Shown piece by piece: positions 9,712 to 21,639 of a stretch of DNA of 64,000 nt (its first letter is position 1; the number at the start of each line of letters is the position of its first letter). The DNA lies in the NCBI RefSeq assembly GCF_026914185.1, contig NC_070565.1:3534001-3598000 (forward strand), written 5' to 3'. The DNA comes from Puccinia triticina. Taxonomy: Eukaryota > Basidiomycota > Pucciniomycetes > Pucciniales > Pucciniaceae. A program made the position numbers and the translations under genes. The notes beneath the pieces are model-generated. The model was not told where the DNA came from, ran no database searches, and saw only the letters and a list, made by a program, of their open reading frames with translations.

Positions 9712-12483
9712 CATTATGTTCTTCTCAAAGGCTAGGCTTCAGAATCAAGATAAATCTAGCCTGAGTAATAAGCCAACACTTTCCTCATTTTTTTTTGTTC
9801 AAAACTTCAGATTGTGCATGTTTACCATAATATTTTGCTGTTTATGCCATAGATAATCCTTTCTCTCTCATTGGCATGAAAAAATATGGCATTGATTGTG
9901 TTCTAGAAAATTGCATGGTCATTGGAATACTTTATAAAAAGCCTTAGAAAGATAAAACAAAACTTTTAATTAATAGTTCTGTTAAGCCTTGCCACTTTTG
10001 CACTTATATATGTGTATTTTGTAGAAATTTCCGTGCTTACATTTAGCAATATGGTTATTGAAATCTGGATTCTAGATTGAGCCTGTGAAAAACCAAAGCC
10101 TGTGAAAAACCAAACTTGATCAATTCCCTTGCTTCCGCGGGCATTTTTCTTGCAAATAAAGCCACCAAAAGCTCTTGGCAGGACTCCACAGGAGTGAAAA
10201 TCAACCCATTTTGCAGAGCCCAGAATCTAAAATTAAGTGGGTGGAAGATTCAAACCTCCATATATATTTCCTTTCTGTGAAGAATTTTTCAGTTGAAATT
10301 GCTGAGGAAGAAGACTAGCTTGTGTCTCTCCAACCTATATAATTTGATTCATCTAGACTCACAACATTCCTTTCACTCCCAAAAAAATCATTAAATACAC
10401 CCAAACTGTGGATTTTGCACAGAGAAGGGATGTGCTCACCAACTTGGTTTCCACAGCTCTCTCTACACTTATATATGTGTGGAGGGGATCAATGGATATA
10501 TTTTATCCAGAATTTTCTGCTTACATTGACTTGAAAACACTAGAAATGTTTGTGGGAGATGAGTACTAGAATCAACAGAAAAAGTGTAACTAAAACAGAA
10601 GCTTAATACACCAGTTTGTGCAGCTAGGGTATAAGTCCCTCTTGATGGTGTCTTGATTTGCAATTTTAGCCCCACAGGTGATAGGCCAAAAGCCAACCCT
10701 TCTTAAATTGATGGTTTTGTTGCATTCAATGAAAAATGTTGTGCACTGGAAACACGCTTTTTGCACTGTAGAATCTGTTTCCACAACATCCACATCCCAG
10801 TTTCTAACTGATCTAATTCCATCCTTAGGGGAGCAAAAACCTTGGACGTATTTGATTACAGGCTATGCCTGCTGCATTAGATAATTATAGCTTTTAGTGG
10901 GGACTTTTCTAAAACCAATCTCCCACATGAGTTTCTGCAACTTTTTTGATCTAATTTGTGTTTCTGGGAAGACCAAAGCTGTCCACATCATTCCACTTTT
11001 TCTTATCATCCTCAATTCCTTTGATTCAATTTGAGCTGCCATCAGAGTTGTAAAATCATGGATTTCAGATTTGGTACAGTGCAAAATGTGTAATACACCA
11101 TGAAGTGGGCACAGTTCAGTCACAAAAACTGACCTCAAGGGGCACCCAAGGCTTCAAAAAAATGGAATGTGTAGAAAGAAAATCCGTGATGTTGTGCATA
11201 TTTTGTTCCTCCAAAACATTGCTGTCCAGTGAGGTCCAGAAAGGATTGAAAAATGACATTTTTCTATTTCTCTACTGCCGTGGGGTCAACATAGTGCACA
11301 AGTCCCTCCTTCAGAGGTTCCCTGCAGGATGTCTTCCCCCCTCTAATAGAAGGACTTAGTTAAGTTAGCCCCAGTGTGCGCTTCTGGAAAAAAAAATTGC
11401 ACATAATGAATTTGTCCGAAGATAATCAATTTGCCCGAAGATAATCTCAGCTTATCTGGTCTTCTTTTTGAGAAATCCAGAGGGTATGAGTTGTTATGTA
11501 CCCTCCGATAAATTACAGTGAATAAGTAACAATAAGGGCTTGCCAAAATTACTCCCAAAAATTAGCCAACAACGCCCAAAGGCTATTTGCCTTCACTAGG
11601 AACCTGGCGATTGCAGGACGACCACAGGACCAAATTCCTGGTGGTGTTTTTTGGGAGGCGTCTCATCTGCCCCGGTGCATTCTGAACACTGCTTTCCCTT
11701 TCCAACGGTCTGGGTGACTTTCTCCTTGGTTTCAATAGACATGGGGACTCCCAGCCACCATGTTTTAGCGCTCCCAATTGGGTCATACAGCGTCGCGACG
11801 ACTCTCGGGTGTCTGGGGCGGTCTCATTTCACGCGGGGTAGTTCCGCTGTGTACAGGATATCTTCCACCAATGGGAGGTCACGCTCGGTGCCAGCCTATG
11901 TGGGCCTCCGATTTGAGGGACATTGGGTAAAGTCAGGACTGTATGTGGTCCCACCGCTCTCCTCTCCCCCTGGACTTCCAATTTCATGTATGGAGACCAA
12001 GTCGGAAGTCCCCGAGGAGTCTTGTTACTGACGAGTGGAGTGGAAGGACACTCTGTAAGTGTTTCGTGACCGCTTCATTAGGTGTGCCGAATCTGCTTTG
12101 TGTTATCCCCTCCCTCAAAAGGAAGCGCCTCACACTCCACCCGCCCAAGTATTGTGGTGCAGCGCTCCTGACCTGCTTTACCTAAATTTTGAGTAGCCCT
12201 GCCACAACCTCGATATTGTCCACTCAAGAGCATAGCTGGCCGTGACTTGTGGCCGACGCAGCTCCTCGAATCTAAAACATTACGGACGAAGTGACAGACC
12301 AGAGATTCCGCTCTCGCGCTTTTAATCAGAATTTCGTCTTGAGAAGATGTTACTCATGGCCTACTTCATGCTTCTGGTTAGGACGATTCTTATATTTCTC
12401 CATTGACGCTGTGGTTGCATGTCTCGGCGCTGAGCAAATACTATTTCTGTACAAGATTTTCCAAGTAGCGCAACATTCTATCA
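9712..12483. other. Unassigned spacer
   Basis: No gene recognised on either strand. There is a short direct duplication (AGCCTGTGAAAAACCAA) near 10079-10110. The longest open frames (about 11651-12031) have no recognisable domain and look accidental. Confidence 0.45.
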
Positions 12484-13901
12484 TGCCAGCAAACGCGGGT
12501 GAACAAATCGCGGAGTACGCAGGCGAATCGGGGCGTATGACACTACCGGCAAGTGCCATCGGAGTCTCCGGAGGGTCTGCCGTAGTCCCGACGCAACCTG
12601 TGGCGTCCAAGAAGAAAAATCTTCCGGTGAGTGATCGTGTTTGGTTGGGTTCGGAGGCGAGCGCTGACCACCTTTTACTGTTTGATCAACGGAGATGAGT
12701 ATAGAGAAATTGTCCGATATGTTTAGCAAAGGTCAAGACGCCCGGGACGCTCAGGCGATGGTTCTCAGACCCAGGACCAGAGACTCCCCCGACTTTTAAG
12801 AGGTGGCCCGGCTGCGAACATATCTATCACGCGGAATGCTTCAACAGATTGCTCAGCAGCACGCCAGAAGAGCGATTGCTCTGTTCGATATGTCGGGAGC
12901 TACCATCGGAGAAACTTAAAGAAGATGCGAAGGAAATCCGAGCCGAAGCGCTTAAGAAAATCGGAGCCGAAGCACTTGAAGAAGAACCTGAAAATAGAGA
13001 TGCAAACGCTGCATTAGAAGTCTTGCAACAAGACCTTGCGATGGCCGAAGATGCAGACCTGATTAGCCCCCCAGAGTCCCCCCGAGGCTGGGCTTCTCTT
13101 CCTGGAACTTCACACGACGCTGGACCTCGTAGTCACGAGTTTGACTACGCTTTGAGTGATCCCGACTACGAGCTGGATCGAGATATTGCCCGGGCAGTTT
13201 CTCTTTCGCTTGGGCGCGAAGTCGATCATCCTTATCAGCTACCACGTTCTCACAGCTTCAATGACGGATGGGGACATACAAGGGGTTGGCATGAGGGGCA
13301 GGACCGGAGCTTAGATGTCGCGATTCGTTGTCAACTGGAAGAGCTTCAAGCATTACAAGGTCCAGTTCCTCCCGAGTACGCGCACTTGGTCACTGGTGAA
13401 TGGGGAGAGACAATTCATGGGCACCAGAACGATGAACTCGATAGCGATTTCTTGATTGCATCTCATGAGCAAGAGCAAGAGAATCAAAGGTCACAAAGTG
13501 GAGTTCCTCCCGGGTCGGGGTACGCGCACGATTATCACGAGCATCCCCACGAGGAGATCAACAGACATAGACCAACTGCGATACAACCAACACCTCCCGG
13601 GTATCCACAAGCAAGACCGTCATGGCACCCACAGCCGGGGCCACATGATTATTCGCCCCAACTGTATCCCGTTGATGCGACTTCGGGCCAATACTATCCG
13701 CAAGAATACCAATCGATGGGCGAATGGTCGGGGGGATTCCAGCCGATTCAAAGAGGAGGCCCTCATCTCCAGCAAAGTCAATCTAACAGCTTGCAAGAAT
13801 ATCAAGAAATGTTGCCCCAATTCTTATTTGTTTGTGTGATTTTTTTCTGTTACTATTTCTTCCGCTGGGCTACATGTAGCGATTGCGCTAAAGGACGATG
13901 A
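12484..13901 (+). CDS. RING-H2 / UIM-like tail-anchored protein (putative E3 ubiquitin ligase)
   Basis: Two exons, 12484-12626 and 12707-13901, with an 80-nt GTGAGT...AG intron, give a 445-aa protein. Exon 2 opens with a complete RING-H2 pattern: CPIC at 12711, GC-E-H-IY-H-AE-C near 12800-12825, and CSIC near 12880-12892 (C3H2C3). RING-H2 proteins bind E2 enzymes and transfer ubiquitin. After the RING come an Ala/Glu coil (EIRAEALKKIGAEALEEE), a UIM-like helix DRDIARAVSLSLGRE (about 13170-13215), a second weaker helix DVAIRCQLEELQ (about 13313-13350), a Gln/Pro/Tyr-rich region, and a C-terminal hydrophobic segment (FLFVCVIFFCYYFF) with a CSDCAKGR tail. It shares this architecture with 11-1726 and 8344-9711. 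The start at 12484 is the first ATG that leads to the splice. Inference: a membrane-anchored, ubiquitin-binding E3; substrate unknown. Confidence 0.75.
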
Positions 13902-14835
13902 AAATTCACTCGGTTCTGGAGTAATGTTGCCACTTGAGCATGAAAAGTGGATATATCTGCCATGAAGAGTGTCTCAGGCTTGCGTGACAAACTTTCCGCA
14001 ACGGTGGCACTGGCGCCATCATGTACTCTACATAACTGCCTGATCAGAGTAGTGCTCTTGTCCTGGCAGTACTTGGAGCAGTCAGGCTCGATGGGTTACC
14101 TGTAGACCTCGGTGCCAACTGGTCCGACGCCACTCGAGCTCAGGAGCTTCGAGCAGACGGCTCAACAAATTCTCGGACCAATGGATGTCGCATGAGCTGC
14201 CCCAAGGAGATCCACAATTCGGACCCAGCTGGTTTGATCGGTCGGCTAAATCGCGCCAGCTGGTTCCGACCAGACGGCAGAGCTCGTCTGGCACTTCAGA
14301 CCAGCTGGGTCATCGGAGCTGATTCCCGGTGGGGCAAACAAGATCTACCCACCAAGACTTTGAAAAAGGCTCACGTAAGAAAACCGTGCACGGAAGTCCC
14401 TCCTGCAACTTACCGGAGGGGCCCAAGCATCGGAAAAAATGCCGCGAGTGGCTTTGTTGAGTTGGGGTAGAATTGATCCATACACCATTCAATCTTCTGA
14501 AATTGAAGCTTGAAAAATGCGTATAGAATTTGGGTGTAAGTTAGAATGCTGTGGCTCCATCAGAGGTTCGGGCTAGAGAAAGTTAAGTGAGAGCTATTAA
14601 TATAAAAAAGCAGTGAACTGGATGCGAGTTGTGATTATGAGCAGATTGAAAGAGCATGATGAGTCGAGTAATCTATCAATGGGAATATACAGTGTGAAAA
14701 GTGGAAACGATCTTAACCAGGTATTAATGATCAAGAGAAAGTTACAGATATACCTGTGAGTAACACCAAAGAGCAAAAGTCTTCGAAACATATACAGAGC
14801 ATACAATTTTGCAAGACCCCCTCCACGGAAAGCCC
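13902..14835. other. Unassigned spacer
   Basis: Lies between the RING gene 3' end and the RCF2 3' end. It contains several GC-rich CAGCTGG-type words (14100-14330), but no gene, RNA or transposon boundary was identified. Confidence 0.5.
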
Positions 14836-15967
14836 TTAAGATACCTGGCGGATCTTGGAGTCTTTGAGTCCTTGCTCGCGCAGTTCATGAGGCGAGCCTT
14901 TCTTGAACCTAAAAGAGTTGGATGTCAATTAGTGTTTACATAGGGAGCATAAAGCCGAGGGGTAGATATAAACGAATGGTGAGCCACTCAACTTGTACAT
15001 TGAATTGGTGCGTAGGCTTTGTTCGGATGTGGCATCATTAGAACTTGAAGTCGCCATACTCGCCAGTCCAGCCGAAGCGAGGATCATCGCGACCGTCAAA
15101 CTTTGAGCATACCTAGACAAGGAAAAACATACGCATGTTTAAACAAAGACCATTGAATCGGATTGGATGAAATACACAACACACATTCTTGCTTGGACGA
15201 GTTTCTGTGTAAATGGCATCGGTTGCGCCGCGACCAATCCAAAGGAGCCAACCATTGAAGCAGCCCAGCTACAAGGTGGTCGATTTCCACAAGACAGAAC
15301 AAAGCGACAAGTAAGAATTGTGTGTACTGGAAAATGAGGCATAGAAACGGCAGGCAAGACCACTTACCCGCCTATTACGATCTCGTATTTTTTCTGCTTC
15401 AGATATTCAATGAGTTGATCTCTTGAGCTTAATGAATCTGATCGATCGGATCTCTTGCGATGATGGTCGTCCCCCTGATCTTCGATGCCTAGGCGATGTT
15501 CCAAGTTTTGGTCATCCCAACGCCCATCCAAATCATGATCAAATTTGTTATCTTCGTACGCGCGTGAGGCTCTGTCTGCTCCGATTATCAGTGAAAACGT
15601 GCCGATCGATGTGACTGCAAAAGCTTTCAGTGGTAACTATGTATGATATAGAAAATTAATGGATCAGCGAATGAATGAGAAAGGAAAGGACACATGTGCG
15701 ATCGGAGGGGAAATGACTCAAGACAGTTAAACTCCGAAATCCGGACCAATACCGATTGGCAAGTGATGCGGCTATCGTACCACTAGTCAAGCCAGTTAGT
15801 CCCCATCTGGTGCCTCCTTTGATAACTGCCTGGTAATGGTCTTCTTCTTCGGCTCGGGTGAGGATCTGTGGATTATAAACATCTAGATCAGTATCTGCAG
15901 ATTGTAAATTATTTGTCTGGAGAACTTCATTGGGCTTATGTAGACAAATGGAAATGCATACCTTCAT
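14836..15967 (-). CDS. RCF2: Respiratory supercomplex factor 2 (HIG1-domain protein)
   Basis: Six exons: 15967-15962, 15865-15694, 15614-15368, 15268-15185, 15112-14999 and 14908-14836. They sum to 696 nt (231 aa), phase-consistent throughout. The first coding exon is only ATGAAG; joined to exon 2 it gives MKILTRAEEEDHYQAVIKGG, the family's N-terminus. Later blocks GGWAASMVGSFG and FTQKLVQARMYAQSLTVAMI match the conserved HIG1 region with its QAR-x-YAQ motif and two membrane helices. RCF2 is an inner mitochondrial membrane protein that associates with cytochrome c oxidase and helps form or regulate respiratory supercomplexes. Length is close to yeast Rcf2 (224 aa). The exon 2 donor (GTGTCC) is weak and is the least certain junction. 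It is divergently transcribed from GPI16. Confidence 0.88.
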
Positions 15968-16360
15968 TGTGTCAAGGAGATTTTCGCCGCCAATGTATGC
16001 CGAGCACTTATGCGAGTGGAAGGCGATTTATAAGGGCTTGTCGGAGAGAAATGTATGCTATCGAGTGTGCAAAGTGGTAAGATGTGCCAAGGGGTGTGAG
16101 GATGAAGATAGGATAAACAAGGAATGAGTCAAGTTACCGAGTCCGGAATCAAACTTAGCCCCCGAAGGTGGAGGCGGGAGGGGCTTATGCGGTATCGTGA
16201 AGTGTGTTTCTTTGAATCTATTCAGAATTTTGGCAAGGAATGCTGAAACGGTCAAGAAGCTCAGTTGCGACCAACTAAATCCAAACCACACACCGAGGAA
16301 AACGCGATCAGACACAGACAGAGCAAGGATAAACACGTGATCCCGCCGTCGGTCTTCTGG
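15968..16360. promoter_or_regulatory. Bidirectional promoter interval RCF2/GPI16
   Basis: About 393 bases separate the start codons of the divergent genes, so both promoters must lie here or in the 5' UTRs. No clear TATA box or named factor site was identified. Confidence 0.5.
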
Positions 16361-18694
16361 ATGAACGCCCCGATTGATCGTCTCAGGTCGCTTGCCATAT
16401 TCTTCCTAGCGATCAACTTAGCGGATTGCCAATTAACAACGTCGGATTCATTCAAAGAGTCATTAACAATCAGACCGCTTCAAGATGGGAAACTGCACAC
16501 TCTCTTCAAGTTTGAGCTCTCTACCGCATTGCCCACAAGACCCCTAGAGAGTCCAGCGTCATCAAACCTCAAGTTACTTCAATCAGATCTTCTGCCGATT
16601 TCAGTACTCGAATTGGCCGATCGATTCGGAATTAAGCAGCTCAGCCTCAGTCTATCCAGGGGAAGATGGGAATACGATCGTTGGTCAGAACCTAACCCCG
16701 ATCACTGGCAAGGATATCCTAGAGGATCCGAATTAGCCGTTTGGTTGAACCCTCAGTCGAATGCAACCGAGCTCACCAACACTCTGGCAGGCATATTTTG
16801 CGGATCTCTCAACCGGTTGACACTGCTCAAGGATCCACCTATCGCGCTCTCCAACCCAACGTTCTCCACACCTGCCCACCATCAATCATTCTACCACGGC
16901 TTGTTACCCATCGAACAACCATGCACCGAAAACCTTAGTCCCTTGTTCAAGCTGCTGCCCTGTGGTCGACATGCTGGCCTTGCTTCAATGATCGATACTC
17001 ATAAAATATTTGACGGGAATTGGCAATCTATTCGTTTCAAATTGTTCGATCACCAAAGTGACTCTCAGCCGTCTGCAACTAATCAACTTGACTCGAATTT
17101 ACGCCTGGAAATTGAAATCGAAACCGTTCTTGACCAAGTTCGCAAAACTACGAAAAGAGGTCAGTTCTCTTGAAAGAAAAGAAAAGAAAACTAAGAAAGT
17201 CATAATCAACCAACTGGAGCTGTGGAAGGTTGAGTTAACATCGGATATTCTTTGGTAACTGAAAAAAAAATGGGTCAAATAATGAATTGTAATCAGATTG
17301 GGATTTCAAATCGATTTTTGGGCATCCGATTGAGAAAAAGTGTCCATTATCAAGCTCTAGCATTGTAGAAATTGTAGAAACAAAAGACGCTTATGAAACC
17401 GAAGCACTTGTGCGACCAACGATCCACCCGCGAGCTCACGCTGATGGATTGCCGGTCGATGGGAAACATCAATACGACATACTCAAAGGTTCGTCTTTCA
17501 TCTCTCTTTTCACTGTATTCTCTATTCCCCATTCCTGATGAACTCGGTACAGCTATTTTACCTTTGGAAGTCGAGATGAAATGGCCAAGCGAGGAAAAAT
17601 TCAAATATCGTGAGCGGTTAAAATCCCACTTTCTTTCCGAAACATCCCCCTGAATGAATGTCTGGATTTGTTAAAAATCAGCGGAAATCTATACGCCACC
17701 ACCGGTGAAGGTGAAACGGATATTATTAGGACATGGACAAACTAGAGGCTTGATGGGGATAGAAATCGAAATGACACAAGAAGAAATAAATAAAGAGCAG
17801 GAGATAGTTTATTTCGAGGAGTTACCTTGGTGGTTAACGATCTATTTACACACCTTGAAAGTCGAAGTTGACGACAAGCCAATAAGTTGAGTGAATCAGC
17901 CCTCATTTTCTCGACCAAAGAAAGAGAAAAGCTGTGCTTCTGATTTTGCTGCAGGATGCTGACCAAGAAAACATCGGCACTTGATTACTCTCCCCTAGAA
18001 GATCCAAATCAGGTGATGATTAAAAAGGTTATTAAACCTTCGCTCCAAAGACAAAGGCCGTACAGTTTTGCAATGACGCTGAAATTCCCGACTCCCGAAG
18101 GAAGTCGAACGAGGTTATTGACTCGAAAGATGAAGATTTTGTTCGAATATGAGAAAGATTTGCTGCTCTATACCGAGTATTTCTCCGATGCAAACCGAGG
18201 GTTCGACCTCAATCCCGCGGCTTTAATCACACGGACAAGTGATCAAGACACTAATAAAAAATTCGGCAATTCAAGCCATAGTAGCTCAGATGGTGGTCGG
18301 AGGTATTGGACCACCTGTGCTTTGATCGATCTGGCAACGCCGGACTTCTCGATGCCTTATAATGTCATCATCGTTACTTCCACTGGTTTGTCACTCTGTC
18401 TTCTCAAAATCGCTAATCCATCTGCTTTTTCACACTAATTCATTTTTGCGATTGTTCTTCCCCTTTTGCCCACAAAAACAAATACACTTGTCTCTCGCCA
18501 ACCCCTCTGGATCTCCACCTCTTCCCTGACCATTTGACTAAAAATCCGACCCCCCTCTTACATTTCTCGATTCTGTGACCACATCTTCGTGACAATTCTT
18601 CTTTGTACAATCTACAGCTATGGCACTGTTTTTTGGTTCTGTGTTTAACTTGTTGGTTCGAGATTTCAAATTAATCAAGATCAAAACTACCTGA
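16361..18694 (+). CDS. GPI16: GPI transamidase subunit PIG-T / Gpi16
   Basis: Six exons proposed: 16361-17159, 17297-17488, 17553-17609, 17682-17885, 17955-18385 and 18618-18694 (about 586 aa; human PIG-T 578, yeast Gpi16 610). The subunit acts in the ER lumen in the complex that attaches GPI anchors to proteins. Evidence: an N-terminal signal peptide (RLRSLAIFFLAINLADC), the early block DSFKESLTIRPLQDGKL, LSLSRGRWEYDRW, FCGSLN, CTENLSPLFKLLPCGRHAGL, LGHGQTRG, LPWWLTIYLHTL, and the C-terminal block LATPDFSMPYNVIIVTST leading into one transmembrane helix (AMALFFGSVFNLLV). Start 16361 places the signal peptide at the N-terminus. The exon 4-5 join is one base out of phase with the only good GT/AG pair, so that junction is either misplaced or truly shifted. 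Confidence 0.9.
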
Positions 18695-18833
18695 AATTTG
18701 TACACGATGAATCCGTTTTCTTTTTACGAACCATGTCAATTTCCTGAGGGAAGGTCCTTGACCTCTTGGCTCGACCTTATGTACATAGATAATTGATTGT
18801 CCCAGGGTCCCAGGGTCCCAGGAATGATATCAT

Positions 18834-19632
18834 TGTAAGACTCAAAAGTGGTTGTGAAACCTTTTTGCTGAATGGAGAAGGGGATGAAGGAGTTGCAAGC
18901 TCTGCCCTTCTATACTACCAGCTACAAGACCCACCAAGCTCTGCTTGGCAAGTTTTAATGTGGTGATAGGAGTGGATGCTCAAGATGAGTTTGTTTGATA
19001 CACCGTATAAAGAGTTGTTATTGATATATAAGGGTTGTTATGAGTGTAGTTGTAAGTTGTAAGTGTCAAAGAGTACAAGGTGGTGAGTGAATCACTGATG
19101 AGTAATAAACTGAGGAACAAAATTGGGGGGGAGAGAGCTCCCTATATAGACAAATGTGAGGGATTTTAGCTCCAGGGCAGCCCCAGTGAGGGTTTTTTGC
19201 TGGCTTGGGCTGTGTACAATTTATGCAAGGAGTGCATGCATGATGCGGGGAACAATGGCATGTGATGCAATAAAACCAAACAAAAGTGGAGGTGAAAGTT
19301 CTAGACTGCGGAGAACAATGGCACAGACTACAGGGGCAGTGCTGAATGATTTCATGCAGATAGCAAACAAAGGCAAACTAATATATGCAGTAGAGATACC
19401 ATGGAGTAGGGAAATGTATGTGTATATTGGGGAATGACAGGGTGCTACAGGTTGTCCGGAGGGTCTAACTTCCAGTGCAGTGGGGCTCCAGTTACGCTTT
19501 CAGCGGTGACTAGGGGTTAATTTGGCTGTAAAATCTGATTAAGGGGTCTGTTTGGTTGTATCTTGAGGCCTTCTATGGGTGAAATATACTAGTGAGAGAA
19601 AACTTTTGATTTTTCCCATTTTGTATACCACA
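18834..19632 (-). repeat. Solo LTR
   Basis: Read on the - strand it starts TGTGGTATAC and ends GTCTTACA, flanked by a 4-5 bp duplication (TCAT/ATCAT) at 18829-18833 and 19632-19636. It is inverted and homologous to the LTR at 26171-27961. A TATA-like TATATAGG lies near 19140. Three tandem copies of a GTCCCAGG-type word lie just outside (about 18799-18823). Confidence 0.7.
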
Positions 19633-19903
19633 TCATAGATTCCAATCACAGAAGTTGAACCACCAAAGCTTTTGACAGGGCTTAAACAAGACTTGAGGTG
19701 CTGTTTGGACACACTGTCAAAATATTCAGTGCTAATGATTTCTATAGGGTGTTCAAAATGGATCTTTGGATATCACTAGTGGCCAAAGCGGCTAAGCCAC
19801 CGCAGGGTGTAAGCCCTCCCCACCCCTCCCTTTTCCAATTTATGGATGCCATCCCGCAATTCTGCGGCCTCCACCATGAACAATCCCACCGTGCAAACAC
19901 ATA
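19633..19903. other. Repeat-derived spacer
   Basis: Low-coding DNA between the solo LTR and the minisatellite-bearing element. Nothing further was recognised. Confidence 0.4.
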
Positions 19904-19964
19904 CACCAGGAAAAAAAAAATAGTCACTTGATGACAAGTGACATCATGCCAGCTCCAGCAGGCT

Positions 19965-20010
19965 ACCCACCATCTACCCACCATCTACCCATCATCTACC
20001 CACCATCTAA
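19965..20010. repeat. Short tandem repeat (CTACCCACCAT)
   Basis: About four tandem copies of an 11-12 base CTACCCACCAT unit. Confidence 0.8.
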
Positions 20011-20079
20011 CCACTTTCAGAATTTCCACAGGAGATCCTCAGTTTTCACTGGGCACCACTGATCCCCATTTCTGGTGAG

Positions 20080-21020
20080 CTGATACTCAGCTTTAGCTCC
20101 AAGCTTATGCTCAACTCTGTTGCCCAGCTCATGCTCAGCTTTGTTGCCCAGATCAGAACCAGTCCTGGCCCAGCTGCGTTTCAGCTTTATTCCACTCATG
20201 GCTCATCTTAGACTCATACTAGGACTATCATTGGCCCAGCCAATGCTCAGCTTTGGACCAGTATTGGCTCAGCTGATTTTCAGCTTTGGATAAATCTTGG
20301 CCCAGCCAATGCTCAGATTCTGAGTCTGACCACTCCTGTAACAGCTTATGCTCATCTGTGGACCAGCCTTGGCTCAGCTGATGCTGAGCTGTGGACCAAC
20401 CTTGGCTAAGACAATGCTCAGCTGTGGACCAGCCTTGTCTCAGCTGATGCTCAGCTGTGGATCAGCCTTGGCTCAGCTGATGCTCAGCTGTGGACCAGCC
20501 TTGGCTCAGCTGATGCTCAGCTGTGGACCAGCCTTGGCTCAGCTGATGCTCAGCTGTGGACCAGCCTTGGCTCAGCTGATGCTCAGCTGTGGACCAGCCT
20601 TGGCTCAGCTGATGCTCAGCTGTGGAACAGCCTTGGCTCAGGTGATATTAATATTTTTAATAGTCTCAAAACATCTGATGCTCAGCTTTAGAACAGCCTT
20701 GGCTCAGCCAATGCTCAGCTTTGTACCAGCATTGGCACAGCTGATGCTCAGCTTTTGAAAAGTTTTGGGCCAGCTGGTGTTAAACCTTTGAAACAGTATT
20801 GTCCCAGCTGATCCTAAGCTCTGCACAAGCCTTTTCCAAGATGATTCTCAGCTTTGGACCATTGTTGGCTAAGCTGATGCTCAGATTTGGAATATTCTTG
20901 GTCCAGCTGACACTTGGATTTGTATCAGGCTTGGAATATCCAATGCTCAGCTGTGGCCCAGGCTCAGCCAAAGCTCAGCTTTGGCCCAGGCTCAGCCAAT
21001 GCCTGCTGCTCAGCTTATGA
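20080..21020 (+). repeat. 33-bp minisatellite containing CAGCTG
   Basis: Tandem units such as CAGCTGATGCTCAGCTGTGG plus ACCAGCCTTGGCT, nearly perfect from 20410 to 20640 and decayed outward. Because 33 is divisible by 3, a frame at 20348-20758 stays open and would encode an 11-residue repeat (MLSCGPALAQL). This is probably a by-product of periodicity, not a gene. Confidence 0.85.
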
Positions 21021-21474
21021 TGAGCATCAACTGTTCCTGGGAAAAAATTAGGATCAGCTGACTGTGCCACATTGAGTGCTCTGGTGCAGTCCTGCAAGCT
21101 CTACAAGTGCTGGTGGAGCAGACTTGGAGCAGCGCTGGAGTAGCTCTGGAGCAGAAACAAAAGCTGCATCATGTCACTTGCCATCAAGTGACTATTTTTT
21201 TTTCCTGGTGATACTGCTGCCCAAAGCTCACCCCGCCTCGTCATACCCACACTCATGATCTGGGGACCCGAGGGGTTTGGGTCAACTAATTTTTACTCAA
21301 AATGTGCCCAAACCCGCTCCAAAAGCCAACGGGTCTTGGGTTGGATCCGGGTCAGCCCACCCATTTATACCCTGAGCAGCAGTACCAATCAAGCGTGAAT
21401 TTCAATCCCATTGTAATTAATTTCAAATTTACATATGACTATGTTGAAGGTATGTTTACAGCTGAAAATCAAGT

Positions 21475-21639
21475 ATGTCTTGTGAGGCAGAATGTGTCAA
21501 AGTTTACAAAACCTATCCTGCAACAAATGAAAAGTGTAAATTTGACAACATGCAGACCATCGCGCACAAGTATTCACCAGGGCTTGAAGGCCTGGCCAAG
21601 GACAATCTTGAACAGCTTGTACCTCAAGCAAGGGCTGGT
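21475..21639 (+). pseudogene. Possible isolated coding exon
   Basis: Frame MSCEAECVKVYKTYPATNEK continues with balanced composition to QARAG and a good splice donor (GTGAGT at 21639-21644). No flanking exon was found and the family was not recognised. It lies within transposon-rich DNA, so it may be a captured or relict exon. Confidence 0.3.

Larger units (their letters stand above)
19904..21210. mobile_element. Non-autonomous TIR element enclosing a minisatellite
   Basis: About 45-50 bp imperfect terminal inverted repeats: CACCAGGAAAAAAAAAATAG followed by TCACTTGATG at 19904, and the inverse ending at 21210. The interior is almost entirely the 33-bp minisatellite. No transposase. The superfamily is not assignable; target duplication is unclear. 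Confidence 0.6.

Noticed and set aside
11651..12031. Protein-coding gene
   Set aside because: Unremarkable composition, no domain, no splice structure or homology that I can recognise.
20348..20758. A gene for an 11-residue repeat protein (MLSCGPALAQL)
   Set aside because: The frame stays open only because the period is 33 bases. There is no conserved start, promoter or non-repeat domain.
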